DNA of 64,000 nucleotides from UBA1163 sp049513055 (GCA_049513055.1 JBEKWN010000011.1:1-64000), one strand, 5' to 3'; positions 16,829 to 26,215 are shown, counted from the stretch's first letter. The notes: generated from the sequence alone by a model not told the origin. Translations and numbers: made by a program.

Positions 16829-19359
16829 ACTCTACTCTTGCGTCGAGCAACCCATCCCATCCCAATGCAACCTAAGATTCCCAAAAGGGTCACTCCGGCG
16901 CCCAACTTAAAGCTCATGGGATCATAAACAAATTCTAAACGGTGTGTCCCAGTATTTAAGGGTATTGCTCTGAACGTATAATCAGCCCTATATATCTTTG
17001 TTCTTTTACCATCCACAAAGGCTTGCCAGCCCGGGAAATAGGTGTCGTTCAATACTAAGAAGGCTTTTTCTTGGGCCTCAACGGTGAGCAGCAGTCGATT
17101 ATTGGTCTCAGAGATAAATTCCACACTGCTTTTTGGTAAACCCTTTGATTCCTTAGTCCGTGGGGGGGTAAAGGATTGCTCTTCCCACCTCGGTTCCTCT
17201 TCAAGTAGCACCTCTTTGTTGGGATTGAAATCTTTGCTGGTTATTCTTGATAGTACTGCTTCGGAATCCATGACCTTAAAATCTTTGATTAACCATCCCC
17301 TCAGGATGGGGCTCCGATTCTTGTATAACTTAATAGTATTTTCTTTAAGAAGATCCTTTCTTTTCCCTTGGAGTCCTTCAAGCCTTGCATAAATAAGTTC
17401 AAATTGATGGTTCTCTTCAAGAGAAGTAACCGAGACGATGTATTTAACACCGTAGAGGTTGATGAACTGAGTGGCATAGATCGACGGGGTACTAGTGAAG
17501 GCCTTATAAAGGTCATCCACTCTTTTCAATCGGATCACATCGACCCCCCAGACATCATGCAACGAGTAAAGCAGGTTCATGGAAGGGTGATGTTTTTCCT
17601 TAAGGATAGTGAGGGGATTTGTATCGGCAATCAAAATAGGAGTATCCGCTGCAATGGTCTTCCCTGTTGAGACAGTTCTGAAATTGCCTTTATCTGAAGA
17701 GATCATTTCCAATATTCTGGTCTTTTGGAAGTACTTGGAAGTTTCCTCTTTTCCGTAAAAGCCCATATTCCCGAAGAGGTCTGCTGTGAGAAAGAAGATC
17801 AATAAAACCTTTGTCCAAACTTTCCATTTCACCTCATGACCGACTCTTATCAAGAGAAAGAAAAGAGCAAGATAGAAAAAAAATCTTTTGGCATTAAAGA
17901 GGTTCACAGTGAGATGATTGACTTGTGGAAAATCAAATTCCCTTAATTTCAAGAAATGTTCAATCTCTTTATGCCCTAAAACGAGAAATAAAAGGATAAA
18001 ACCAGAGATGAGGGAGAAAACGATAAGAAGATTTTTAAATCTTTTTTTCTCGCTGTCTTTTGAAAGGTCGGTCAACCTCTGAAATCCAAGACCCGCTGTG
18101 ATGGAAAGGACAAGAATAAAAATATAAAGAAATTTGGCAGGATAACGTATCCCATTAAAAAACGGAATGTATTTAAAAATAAAGGGATAGAGGGGATTGT
18201 AACGGCCCAAAGATAAAAAGACAGAAAAAAACATCAGGACGAGAAAAAGTCTTCGTTCTTTCCCAAAGCCACTCATCTCATCTCTTTCCCCAGAAGGAGA
18301 GAAGGGCCGCTCCTTAACTCCCTCTACCCTTTGCGGGAGGGGGGAAGGGTGAGGGGCGATGAAAAAGGTCAGACTTAAGATAATGGGAAGGCCTCCTGTA
18401 TAGAGTGTTTTGAACCAACATTGGGTCACCCAGTATTTTTTCATATCTAAAAAATATCCATAGGCATCGGGGAGAAAGAATAAGAGAACATCTTTAGGCG
18501 CAAAGCTCCATATCGTCGCTTCCTGATAAGAAATTCCATTTCCCCTTATGGAGTGATGAAATAATTCAAGAAAAGGGAATAACTGAATAGCAGAGAGAAA
18601 TAAAAACAGGATGCAAACAATAACGAGGCTTCTTATCCGTCCCCAGTAAATGGGATGGCTACAAAGGAATTTGTAGCGTCGGGGTTTATCCCCGACAAAT
18701 TCGATATATGGGAACGGTGAGAAAACCACTATTATTAAGAGAACAAAAAAATTACCATAGACAATTTCTATTCCTCCGCCCAAAAAAGAAATTGTGATCA
18801 AAATGGCAGTTATTATTTCATTTTTAAAACCCGGCCTTTGGATCGCTCTTCTAAAAAACATCATGACCAAAGGCGTCCAGACACTGGAAAGAAAAATGGT
18901 CAATAGGCTGTGAACAGACAGGAGATAGCCACTGAGCATAAATATCAGGCCGGAAATCAAAGCTCCTGTTGAGCTCGCCTTTAAATCCTTAAGAAAAAGG
19001 TAGGTGAATAAACCCCCCAGGAAGAAATGGAGAATAATAACGGAATTAAATGCCACATCGAAAGGGAGAAGAAAAAATAGACCATTAAAGGGATAAAGGG
19101 TGGCATGTTGAGGGTTTGCAAAAAAGGGATAACCTGAGAATTGATAGGGATTCCATAAAGGGAAACTGCCATGTTTAATGCCCTCTACCCAGAAGAATCT
19201 CGGTGGGATAAAATAAGGGGCGAGATCTCTCTCGGTAAAAAGAAATCTCCCTTTGAAAATATCGTAAAAAAAGAGGACGGCAGAAAAGAAAAGGGTCAGG
19301 ACAGCCAAAATATCGGTTGTTCTGACCCATCTTTTTTTCCCTTTTACGTTATCTATCAC
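16825..19359 (-). CDS. YfhO-family polytopic membrane protein
   Basis: An 844-residue protein. More than ten hydrophobic helices in residues 1-560 are followed by a soluble C-terminal region of about 270 residues and a last helix. Features near the start (FTERDLAPYFIP, WNPYQFSGYPFFANPQ) and end (VLNDTYFPGWQAFVDGK) are typical of YfhO-like proteins, which resemble GT-C glycosyltransferases and are linked to lipid or teichoic acid glycosylation in some bacteria. Two stretches, VGDKPRRYKF (about 18665-18705) and PHPSPLPQRVEG (about 18320-18360), are translations of dispersed palindromes inserted in loops. Its stop overlaps pilB convergently. The sugar substrate cannot be predicted. Confidence 0.85.
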   Translation of the reverse strand: MIDNVKGKKRWVRTTDILAVLTLFFSAVLFFYDIFKGRFLFTERDLAPYFIPPRFFWVEGIKHGSFPLWNPYQFSGYPFFANPQHATLYPFNGLFFLLPFDVAFNSVIILHFFLGGLFTYLFLKDLKASSTGALISGLIFMLSGYLLSVHSLLTIFLSSVWTPLVMMFFRRAIQRPGFKNEIITAILITISFLGGGIEIVYGNFFVLLIIVVFSPFPYIEFVGDKPRRYKFLCSHPIYWGRIRSLVIVCILFLFLSAIQLFPFLELFHHSIRGNGISYQEATIWSFAPKDVLLFFLPDAYGYFLDMKKYWVTQCWFKTLYTGGLPIILSLTFFIAPHPSPLPQRVEGVKERPFSPSGERDEMSGFGKERRLFLVLMFFSVFLSLGRYNPLYPFIFKYIPFFNGIRYPAKFLYIFILVLSITAGLGFQRLTDLSKDSEKKRFKNLLIVFSLISGFILLFLVLGHKEIEHFLKLREFDFPQVNHLTVNLFNAKRFFFYLALFFLLIRVGHEVKWKVWTKVLLIFFLTADLFGNMGFYGKEETSKYFQKTRILEMISSDKGNFRTVSTGKTIAADTPILIADTNPLTILKEKHHPSMNLLYSLHDVWGVDVIRLKRVDDLYKAFTSTPSIYATQFINLYGVKYIVSVTSLEENHQFELIYARLEGLQGKRKDLLKENTIKLYKNRSPILRGWLIKDFKVMDSEAVLSRITSKDFNPNKEVLLEEEPRWEEQSFTPPRTKESKGLPKSSVEFISETNNRLLLTVEAQEKAFLVLNDTYFPGWQAFVDGKRTKIYRADYTFRAIPLNTGTHRLEFVYDPMSFKLGAGVTLLGILGCIGMGWVARRKSRV

Positions 19360-19428
19360 AGAGAGTTAAGAAAAGACCTCCTCACCTACCACTTGAGCTA
19401 AGCGGATCCACGCTCTTAATAATCCCCG

Positions 19429-19824
19429 TTACCATGTTGCGTATGTACCACCTCCCGAGGCAGTAATTGAGCCTAATATACCTGGCACATTAGGTGTTGG
19501 GGTCAGACTAAAGGTATAAACGTACCCCCCTGCCGTCATTGTAAAAATACTAGCATCGGCACCTACAAACTGGACACCTTGAATCTGTGACGAATTAACG
19601 ATAACACCCATGGTGTAAATCCCAGGAGTACTCCCTATGATACGAGAAGCAAATACAAGGGAATTTGCGCTCCTGAGACCACCCAGTATCCCCTTCGCCG
19701 TACCATCAGCAGCGCTCCTTGTCAAGTCAATGTACTTAGGAATCGCCACTGCTGCCAGAATTCCGATGATCACAATGATCACGATCAACTCAATCAGTGT
19801 AAAGCCCTTTTGGTTTCTCAGCAT
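19429..19824 (-). CDS. pilA: Major type IV pilin (PilA/MshA-like)
   Basis: A short prepilin with leader MLRNQKG|FTLIEL, Glu5 and the canonical helix VIIVIIGILAAVAIPKY. A compact C-domain of about 100 residues, rich in Gly/Ala/Thr, ends ASGGGTYATW. The ATG at 19824 fits the 7-residue leader and has GGAGGAGG upstream; longer starts add a non-pilin tail. No disulfide pair is visible. It is transcribed alone from a sigma-54-type promoter at about 19909-19925, as expected for a major pilin. The pilus machinery at 3.9-16.8 kb lies on the opposite strand. Confidence 0.9.
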   Translation of the reverse strand: MLRNQKGFTLIELIVIIVIIGILAAVAIPKYIDLTRSAADGTAKGILGGLRSANSLVFASRIIGSTPGIYTMGVIVNSSQIQGVQFVGADASIFTMTAGGYVYTFSLTPTPNVPGILGSITASGGGTYATW

Positions 19825-19908
19825 TTTCCTCCTCCTTTTAAGATCTTGTCTGAATTTACAAAATTTATTAGCAAATTGAAAATTTTTTGTCAAGTAAATT
19901 TAATTATC

Positions 19909-19925
19909 AGCAATATCTATGCCAA
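19909..19925 (-). promoter_or_regulatory. Sigma-54 promoter of the major pilin
   Basis: On the minus strand the sequence TTGGCATAGATATTGCT matches the -24/-12 consensus, with exact GG-N10-GC spacing. The start of transcription would be near 19898, about 74 nt before the pilin ATG. Pilin genes in many proteobacteria are sigma-54/PilR dependent, so position and match agree. Confidence 0.8.
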
Positions 19926-20043
19926 TAAAGTAAAGATATTAAAAATCACTACATCAAAAAAACTAATAAATTCAGTTAGTTAATCGATGATGTGTATATT
20001 ATTTACAATTCTAAAAAATCAAAATCTTAAAAATGAACAATTT

Positions 20044-20084
20044 TTGTCCAATATTTGAAAAAATTGTCCATTTTGATTTGTGTC
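20044..20084 (-). promoter_or_regulatory. Possible activator sites upstream of the pilin promoter
   Basis: TTGTCCA occurs at 20044-20050 and 20064-20070, exactly 20 bp apart (two helical turns), with a further TGTC near 20081. They lie about 120-165 bp upstream of the sigma-54 promoter, where an enhancer-binding protein such as PilR would bind; TGTC is the core of the Pseudomonas PilR site. Function is inferred. Confidence 0.5.
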
Positions 20085-20129
20085 TGGAAGAACAAAGCAA
20101 ACTTCTACCATTAATTAAATCCAAGGAGA

Positions 20130-21011
20130 TTAAACCTTTTCCATTTTTTCACTCATAACCCGTTTGAAGGCTTCGACAACTTCAGGATCAAACTGCTTGC
20201 CTGCGTTCTTCTGAACCTCTTCGAGGGCTTCCCAGGGAGGCATTCCCCTGCGGTAAGGGCGATCGGTTGTCATCGCATCAAAGGCATCTGCGACAGCAAC
20301 GATTCGGGCACCCAGGGGAACCTTAACAAGTTCCTTTCCCTCTGGTTCGTCAGTTGCCTTCATGAAATAGTTGTGGTGGGAGACGACAATTGGAACGACT
20401 TCCTTTAAAACCGATCCCACGGAGGAGAGAAGGTAGGCGCCTTTCACCGCGTGTTCATCAAGTAACTCCTTTTCTTCCGAACTCAATGCCGCGGCCTTGC
20501 GAAGGATCTCCCCCTCACCTCGCGACAATACCATTGCAATAGCAATTTCCATGGCTAGTTCCGAAACCCTCACGGAATGCCCTTTTGTGTAACGATCGGT
20601 CGATTCCAGATATTTTGAAAGAATTTCCAGAACGCCAATATAGGCGTTTTTTAACTCCTGCAGACGGAGCTCCTTTTGTTCGTACAATGTACCCACAGCA
20701 ATACTCGCTAAGATGAGAAACCCACCCCAGGAGGAAAGCTTTGCAAGGCTGCTGAACAATTCCCGCTCTTTCAGGTATGCCTGGGGGAAAAATAAAGTGG
20801 AGATCACCACTGCCAGAATGGAGAAGATAGCAGTGAGAATACCCATGCGGCGCCCCAAAAAGTAGCCCGCTAAGAGTACGGGGAGATAATAGAAGTTGAG
20901 GACAACAGACTTCTCTTCGACGAAGTATGTACCCGCGAATGCTGCCACCAGAATTACAACTACCAGAATCCTTTCAAAATTATGGAGGATGACCTGTTTG
21001 AATCGATCCAT
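20130..21011 (-). CDS. Membrane HD-GYP-like protein lacking the HD dyad and GYP motif
   Basis: A 293-residue protein. The N-terminal half has several membrane helices (DUF4118/MASE-like, about residues 15-120). The C-terminal half is clearly HD-GYP: HSVRVSELAMEIA, ARIVAVADAFDAMTTDRPYRRG and GKQFDPEVVEAFKR. However, the segment that should hold the catalytic His-Asp (LHDIGK) is missing between residues about 170 and 176. The GYP motif after SHH is replaced by NYFMKATDEPEG. It is unlikely to hydrolyse c-di-GMP and may be a degraded or receptor-type protein. The reading frame is intact. A sigma-54-like promoter lies upstream. Confidence 0.82.
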   Translation of the reverse strand: MDRFKQVILHNFERILVVVILVAAFAGTYFVEEKSVVLNFYYLPVLLAGYFLGRRMGILTAIFSILAVVISTLFFPQAYLKERELFSSLAKLSSWGGFLILASIAVGTLYEQKELRLQELKNAYIGVLEILSKYLESTDRYTKGHSVRVSELAMEIAIAMVLSRGEGEILRKAAALSSEEKELLDEHAVKGAYLLSSVGSVLKEVVPIVVSHHNYFMKATDEPEGKELVKVPLGARIVAVADAFDAMTTDRPYRRGMPPWEALEEVQKNAGKQFDPEVVEAFKRVMSEKMEKV

Positions 21012-21073
21012 TTAATTTAATCCCTTGGGTCGGTTGCTATGCTTCAACAAATGAAGAAGCGATTAAATTATTT

Positions 21074-21090
21074 GCAATTATCGTACCGCA
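21074..21090 (-). promoter_or_regulatory. Sigma-54-like promoter of the HD-GYP-like gene
   Basis: On the minus strand CGGTACGATAATTGCA has GG-N10-GC spacing and a TTGCA -12 box; the -24 box is CGGTAC instead of TGGCAC. Transcription would start near 21062, about 50 nt before the ATG at 21011. Confidence 0.6.
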
Positions 21091-21161
21091 TGGGCTAAGT
21101 AACATAACTATTTGTTATTGTAGCTCTTTCAAGAGATCAAGTCATTTCTATGAATTTATAG

Positions 21162-21178
21162 TGGTAAAATTTTTACCA
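21162..21178. promoter_or_regulatory. Perfect palindrome, operator-like
   Basis: TGGTAAAA-T-TTTTACCA has 8-bp perfect arms around one central base. It lies in the 440-bp non-coding stretch 21012-21450, about 75 bp upstream of the sigma-54-like promoter. It could be an activator or repressor site; no protein is identified. The rest of that stretch shows nothing else I can name. Confidence 0.4.
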
Positions 21179-21450
21179 GCATCATTAATAAATTGTACTC
21201 CATCCCGGATTAAATGCAACCTCGTCAAAACACCTATTGACCATTGATAAAAGAACCCGCTGAATACTCTTTTGGCTTAGGAAATAATCGAATGGATATA
21301 CATGCTCGAGTTGTCACGTAATACTGAGGTGAGAAACTTTGGATTTGGATGCTACCTCTCTTTGAATAACCACTACTAACTGGGCAAAAATTTCGAGGAG
21401 ATGCCTGGAAGCCAAGCACTGCCTGGAAAATTCTTTAACTTTAAGACCTT

Positions 21451-21948
21451 CTAACTCTTCGTTAGGGCTACCTCTAACTCCTTCATAAGGTCTCGCACAT
21501 CCTCGTCTACATTTTTTTCGCCTTTCAATCTCCTCAAAGCTTCGGAGTCATTAATCATCTTGTGTAACCGAATGGCAAACTCCTCAAGAGAGAATGGCTT
21601 CTTTATAAATTCTCGAGCTCCAGCAGAAATCGCTATCCCTGCCGAATATTCTTCGTCAAATGCTGTCATTACCATTATGGGAAGCCCAGGGTATTGTATT
21701 GAAATCTCACTTGTAAGAGTAATTCCATCCATATTGGGCATTTTTATATCTGTTATTACAACATCGATTTTATTTTCCTTCATCTTATCCAGAGCATCAA
21801 CTCCGTCAACGGCTGTTAAACACGAATGTCCCAGTTTGGATAAAAAGGTAACTGCTAAATTTCTTATTAATTCTTCATCATCAACCACAAGAATAGTATG
21901 TTTGGAAGGTTCCATTCTTAGATTTCCTACCATGAGAGGGCGCTCCAT
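21451..21948 (-). CDS. Response regulator, receiver domain plus short C-terminal helix
   Basis: A 165-residue protein. The receiver occupies about residues 15-130 (ILVVDDEELIRNLA, VVITDIKMPNMDG, MVMTAF, IKKPF) with all phosphorylation residues present. The last 30 residues are helical and charged, without a recognised output domain. The start is uncertain: ATG at 21948 or a later ATG at 21915 (MEPSKH), which fits the usual receiver start better. It sits alone among pilus-related genes and is probably involved in their control. Confidence 0.87.
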   Translation of the reverse strand: MERPLMVGNLRMEPSKHTILVVDDEELIRNLAVTFLSKLGHSCLTAVDGVDALDKMKENKIDVVITDIKMPNMDGITLTSEISIQYPGLPIMVMTAFDEEYSAGIAISAGAREFIKKPFSLEEFAIRLHKMINDSEALRRLKGEKNVDEDVRDLMKELEVALTKS

Positions 21949-22190
21949 CCTAATTCTTGAGATAATTTTAATCTACCCTGAGTGACGAAGTCAATAACCG
22001 TTTAAGGACGATTGAATTTCAAATTTTGTATTTGGGGTTGCCATTAATAAAAAGTAGGGATACAAGCTTCGGGAAAGGATTTTATGAGGATTACCATTCG
22101 CAATATTGTATCAGGCAGCAAATTTGGGAAACCGTTCTTTCCATGAAGGCAGAATTCGCGGGGGAACATTTTACTGTTACTGCCGACCAG

Positions 22191-22664
22191 TTAGTCAGTC
22201 TCCCGGAAGATTTGCCTCACTAACTGGATATGCCTGTCTGACATCTTGATGAATCGGATGCCCATGCCCCGGTTTATGACCTTTTCATCCGGGACATTAG
22301 CATTCGACCAAACCACTTGCGCAGTAGCTTTCAGGGGCTCGCTATCGGGACCCATCATGGTCAGGTTAAAGAACTTCTCTAGGGGCAACGGGTTCTTGCA
22401 GCAGATAAACGCCCCCCCAAGACTGATATTTCTTACCTTGAGTTCTATAATTCCAGCGGCGCTCTCCATCCAGGCAGACCAATCAATATCGGCTCTGGGG
22501 TGCTTGCGTTTCTCCTCTCCAACGTTTCGAGGCAATTTCATGGATGTATGGGAATCAAGGTCAGACCGATTATGCAATCTCCAAAAGTAATAGACCAAAA
22601 AAACAACTACAACCCCCAAAAAGCAGACAATCAACCCGTAGATAAGTATCACGCTGGTGTACAT
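22191..22664 (-). CDS. Membrane-anchored PilZ-domain c-di-GMP receptor
   Basis: A 157-residue protein with one N-terminal transmembrane helix (about 5-27) and a cytoplasmic PilZ domain. The domain shows the two c-di-GMP binding elements: an RxxxR-like motif (KRKHPRADIDW) and D/N-x-S-x-x-G (RNISLGGAF). It ends GMGIRFIKMSDRHIQLV, as in type PilZ proteins. It would sense c-di-GMP at the membrane, consistent with control of pili. It lies between a response regulator and the pilY1 operon, with a c-di-GMP-type riboswitch nearby at 28.5 kb. Confidence 0.87.
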   Translation of the reverse strand: MYTSVILIYGLIVCFLGVVVVFLVYYFWRLHNRSDLDSHTSMKLPRNVGEEKRKHPRADIDWSAWMESAAGIIELKVRNISLGGAFICCKNPLPLEKFFNLTMMGPDSEPLKATAQVVWSNANVPDEKVINRGMGIRFIKMSDRHIQLVRQIFRETD

Positions 22665-22863
22665 TTCAACCCCAATTGGCTATCAAATTTAATAGAAACT
22701 CGCTCTCTGATACGCTACCATACTGGAAACGCCATTGTATGTCAAGGCAATGTCCACTTATATGAGACAAATGCGAGATTTCGTTATCCGTCTATTTCTT
22801 TTTAGATTCATCGCAATTCACTTATAGGGTATATGGAGAAAATCTCGCTTTTTCTCACATGCG

Positions 22864-25800
22864 TTATCTTACTACTTCCCGCCAGTAAAGCGGTTGGTTT
22901 TGAGAGGGAGGGGAGGATACCCGCGAAGAGTAGAATTTTCCGCTTGTTGTACCGATATAAATGGTGGCTTTTGCTTGCGAGTTGATTGAGATAACAGGTG
23001 CGGAAGGAACCCCACTCCCAATGTCAATCGAACGAGAGGTCGGCGTTTGGTTTGGGTCGATAACAAAAAAATCTCCCAGGTTTAATGCGCCTCCACCCGA
23101 CTGATATCCAAGACCATAGAGCTTTCCAGTACCTTGAATGGAACAGGGATCAGGAAAATCGATATAGGTATAGGTTGTGAAGTAAACCACCTGGTTAAAG
23201 ATATTTGGTTTTGCAAGGACCATTTCATAGTCTTGTTCTCCCGTGATGGGATTTGATGAATTTTGCAATTTTATGTACCACCCTTTTTTGGTAACGGGAG
23301 GCGAATAGCTGTTATTTGACGTTACGTCGGCAAGATCTGATTCTGTCCGCGGATAATTACCATCGCCGTCGTCCTTCACGGCATAAAGCCTCTCCTGCTG
23401 ACTTGAGACATTCATCGGATCTTCCCGGTTCCCTGTCCCAAAATAAATCCATATATTCTGATGTCGATCAACCGTGACCGCGGGCTGATAGTATATGGGG
23501 TGTTTTTCATTGCTTCCGACCGGTGCCGTAAAAAGTCTTGTACCGGTCCACAAACTGTTGCTCTTTTTTGTTACTGCATTGAATGACACATCAAAGCTCC
23601 ACATCTGTCCGCCCACATCACCAATATAAACCTTATCTACAAATCCGTCCGAATTTGTATCCACAGCCGACGGAGGCGCTGCAAGAGGGTAACTCATATT
23701 CGGATCTGTCTGGCCATTGGGGGGATATTGCCACAGGAGACTGCCTGTCTTGATGTCAACAACCAGAAAAGTATTACCGCTTGAACCACTCGCATCATAC
23801 CCTCCGCCCATGAAAGCCACCCAGCGTTCATAGAGGTCGCCATTCAATTCAATTTTCACCCTCCCGATCGCCGGCTCGGACCAACTTTGACCGACCTTGC
23901 TCAGGATCCCAGGATCTGTTGGGAACTCCCAGAGATATTGCGGATTGAGGGTATCGGTGATGTCCAGGGCGAAATAGGTCTTTCCCCCTTTCCTCAGGCC
24001 GCAGACCAAGACCGTCTTCCACTGGTCCTTTGTCTTAGTCTGATCCGTCGCATCGCTGTAGAGCCATGCATCTGCCACCTTTGGAGATGAATCCACATAG
24101 TACGTGTGAATCGAAAGCGTCATATTAGCGGCCTCCTCCAATAATTGGAGATTCTTCAATACGCCGTTTGGGATAAACGCCCATGCCTCCAAACCCGTGT
24201 CTGCGTTAAAGGCATGGAGCATGCCGTCATTGGCCCCCGCGATAACGACCTTGGTCCGGTTTTTATTGGTTTCATAAAAGTTGCCAGGGCCATTGAATCC
24301 CTGATCTTCAAAGAAGCTCGATGGAGATCCTACAATTACGGAATTCGAGTGATAGATGTCCCCGAGGTGCTGATTCCTAACGAAAGTAATCAGGGCATCC
24401 CGGTCCGCATTGCTTCCCACTCCCAAATCGGCGGCAGTCAAATTAGCGCTTGTAAAATCCTTCAAAACCCCACCCGTAACTGTCTTGATGACCCGATTAG
24501 CAGGGTCCGGGAGGGAGGCCTCCCAAAGAGGAGGGTTCAGTGGATTTCCATTTGCATTGACAGCCAAGGTTCCATCTGGCTGTAATTGATAGGCCTTCAG
24601 ATTACCCGGCCAGAAAGTATTATCACTAGGAGTAAAGGTGGAAATATAAATAATGTCTTTATCCACCACCCGAATTGAAGGGACTGTCGGCGAAGTAAAG
24701 GAGTAGGCCTGCTCGATAATTTTATTAAAAATGCCATTTAGGGCATCCGCCAACTGTTGCGGATCGTTTGCGTAATAGGCGTGGCCATTGAGAGCCGTGC
24801 CGCCATGAATGGCCATTTGGTCGAGATCCTGCGTTGCCTCATTGCCAACCCCAAGAACAAAAGTTTTGATGTCAAAGTTATAAGGTTGCCCTGATACTTG
24901 TTTTGTAACGTTTCTCAAGCTGTCGAGCTTGCTGAGGACCGCAGGCATTAACTGATCCACACTTCCGGGCTTCCCGCTCTCATCGGTGCTCGGCATTCCA
25001 TCTGTCACAAAGACGACAAAATTCTTCTGGCACCAGGCCGTAATGGGGCTGGTGTAACCTGATCCTCCAGTAAAATAGTTAATCGCTGTCTGAAAGGTTC
25101 CGGCTGTTGGGGTCAAACCGGCATTAATGATATAGGAACAATTGTTTTTGTCCCCCTGGTTGCAGCTCATGTATCCTGCCTCATCATTTTCTTTGGGATC
25201 CAGTTTGTTCCATAGATTGGTATAAGTCGTTGTCGTATTATTGTTTGTATCGACTAGATTTCCTGCCGGCACCTGGAGGCTCCCCCCGCCGGGAGAGCTA
25301 TTCGAAAACCAGGTCCTGCCCACATAATACCAGGCGATTCTTCTGCCAAAATTATCGTAGCCCTGGGCATAATCTGAATCTGTTGGCCCGAACTGGCTGC
25401 TAAACCAAAGATTAGTAGGATAACCGCTGTTTCCGTCAGCGGTTCCTTGCTTACTTGTATAACAATTATAACTATAAGTAGAGTAGGTATTTACCGGAAT
25501 TGCGTTTGTATCATAGGAAGGTGCGTAACAGAAGGCTGTCCCATAGTTTCCAGGAGCATACATGGGGTAAGCACCTTTAAAATAGATATAATTGGACGGA
25601 TCGGTCGGGTTGACCATCCTTTGCGTCTTTGGATAGACTAAATTGCCGTACTGATTCCCCCTTGGGGTTATAATTTCATCAAAGTAATCCACATTAAACA
25701 AAGGATTACTCGCTTGACACGCAGATCGGCAAATAGACCTGGCACCTAAATCCCCAGTTTGGGCATATGTCACACACTCAGGAGGAGGATTCGAACAATA

Positions 25801-26154
25801 GGATTCTGGATCATAAGAGGCAAAATAGGGAGAGTTATGGATATAATAGTATGAAACTCCTGAAACGTTGAAGGTCATCAAACCAAACCGCATCTTATAT
25901 TTTAGCTGATCGATGACGGCTCTAAGGGCTTTCTTGCCTTGCACTGCCTTACTTTGTGAGGCAAAAGACCCTACCCCTTGACCCAGAAAATCCTCGTCCA
26001 TGCTGTTAGAATTGTCAAGGATGATCAGTATATTTGGCAACGCTCGCGTCGTAAAGAGCTCCGTATCGTCCGCAAACGAGGATTTCGCCAATACACCTAA
26101 GAGAACGCATAATAAACATAAAGGGATGAATAGAGTCAATTTGAATAGTTTCAT
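22864..26154 (-). CDS. pilY1: PilY1/PilC1-like pilus tip adhesin
   Basis: A 1096-residue secreted protein with a signal peptide (about 1-28). The N-terminal von Willebrand A-like region begins NILIILDNSNSMDEDF, whose D-x-S-x-S matches a MIDAS metal site, and carries FVTDGMPSTDES. The C-terminal beta-propeller (about 560-1090) is PilY1-type, with VIAGANDGMLHAFNADTG and a calcium-binding loop DTNSDGFVDKVYIGDVGG. PilY1 proteins cap or tip the pilus and act in adhesion and retraction control. Many Cys residues (about 80-140 and 230-350) suggest disulfides. It is the last gene of the pilV-W-X operon under the riboswitch. Confidence 0.92.
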   Translation of the reverse strand: MKLFKLTLFIPLCLLCVLLGVLAKSSFADDTELFTTRALPNILIILDNSNSMDEDFLGQGVGSFASQSKAVQGKKALRAVIDQLKYKMRFGLMTFNVSGVSYYYIHNSPYFASYDPESYCSNPPPECVTYAQTGDLGARSICRSACQASNPLFNVDYFDEIITPRGNQYGNLVYPKTQRMVNPTDPSNYIYFKGAYPMYAPGNYGTAFCYAPSYDTNAIPVNTYSTYSYNCYTSKQGTADGNSGYPTNLWFSSQFGPTDSDYAQGYDNFGRRIAWYYVGRTWFSNSSPGGGSLQVPAGNLVDTNNNTTTTYTNLWNKLDPKENDEAGYMSCNQGDKNNCSYIINAGLTPTAGTFQTAINYFTGGSGYTSPITAWCQKNFVVFVTDGMPSTDESGKPGSVDQLMPAVLSKLDSLRNVTKQVSGQPYNFDIKTFVLGVGNEATQDLDQMAIHGGTALNGHAYYANDPQQLADALNGIFNKIIEQAYSFTSPTVPSIRVVDKDIIYISTFTPSDNTFWPGNLKAYQLQPDGTLAVNANGNPLNPPLWEASLPDPANRVIKTVTGGVLKDFTSANLTAADLGVGSNADRDALITFVRNQHLGDIYHSNSVIVGSPSSFFEDQGFNGPGNFYETNKNRTKVVIAGANDGMLHAFNADTGLEAWAFIPNGVLKNLQLLEEAANMTLSIHTYYVDSSPKVADAWLYSDATDQTKTKDQWKTVLVCGLRKGGKTYFALDITDTLNPQYLWEFPTDPGILSKVGQSWSEPAIGRVKIELNGDLYERWVAFMGGGYDASGSSGNTFLVVDIKTGSLLWQYPPNGQTDPNMSYPLAAPPSAVDTNSDGFVDKVYIGDVGGQMWSFDVSFNAVTKKSNSLWTGTRLFTAPVGSNEKHPIYYQPAVTVDRHQNIWIYFGTGNREDPMNVSSQQERLYAVKDDGDGNYPRTESDLADVTSNNSYSPPVTKKGWYIKLQNSSNPITGEQDYEMVLAKPNIFNQVVYFTTYTYIDFPDPCSIQGTGKLYGLGYQSGGGALNLGDFFVIDPNQTPTSRSIDIGSGVPSAPVISINSQAKATIYIGTTSGKFYSSRVSSPPSQNQPLYWREVVR

Positions 26155-26215
26155 ATTTTCCTCTGATTACCAATCACGCGGAGCCTCTTCTATTAAGGCT
26201 GTTTAGTAGTTATTT

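Noticed and set aside
21234..21419. A 61-residue minus-strand frame in the 21.0-21.45 kb gap
   Set aside because: Composition and start context do not look coding; no motif seen.
22026..22223. A 65-residue frame between the response regulator and the PilZ gene
   Set aside because: No ribosome site or family pattern; it overlaps the end of the PilZ gene on the other strand.
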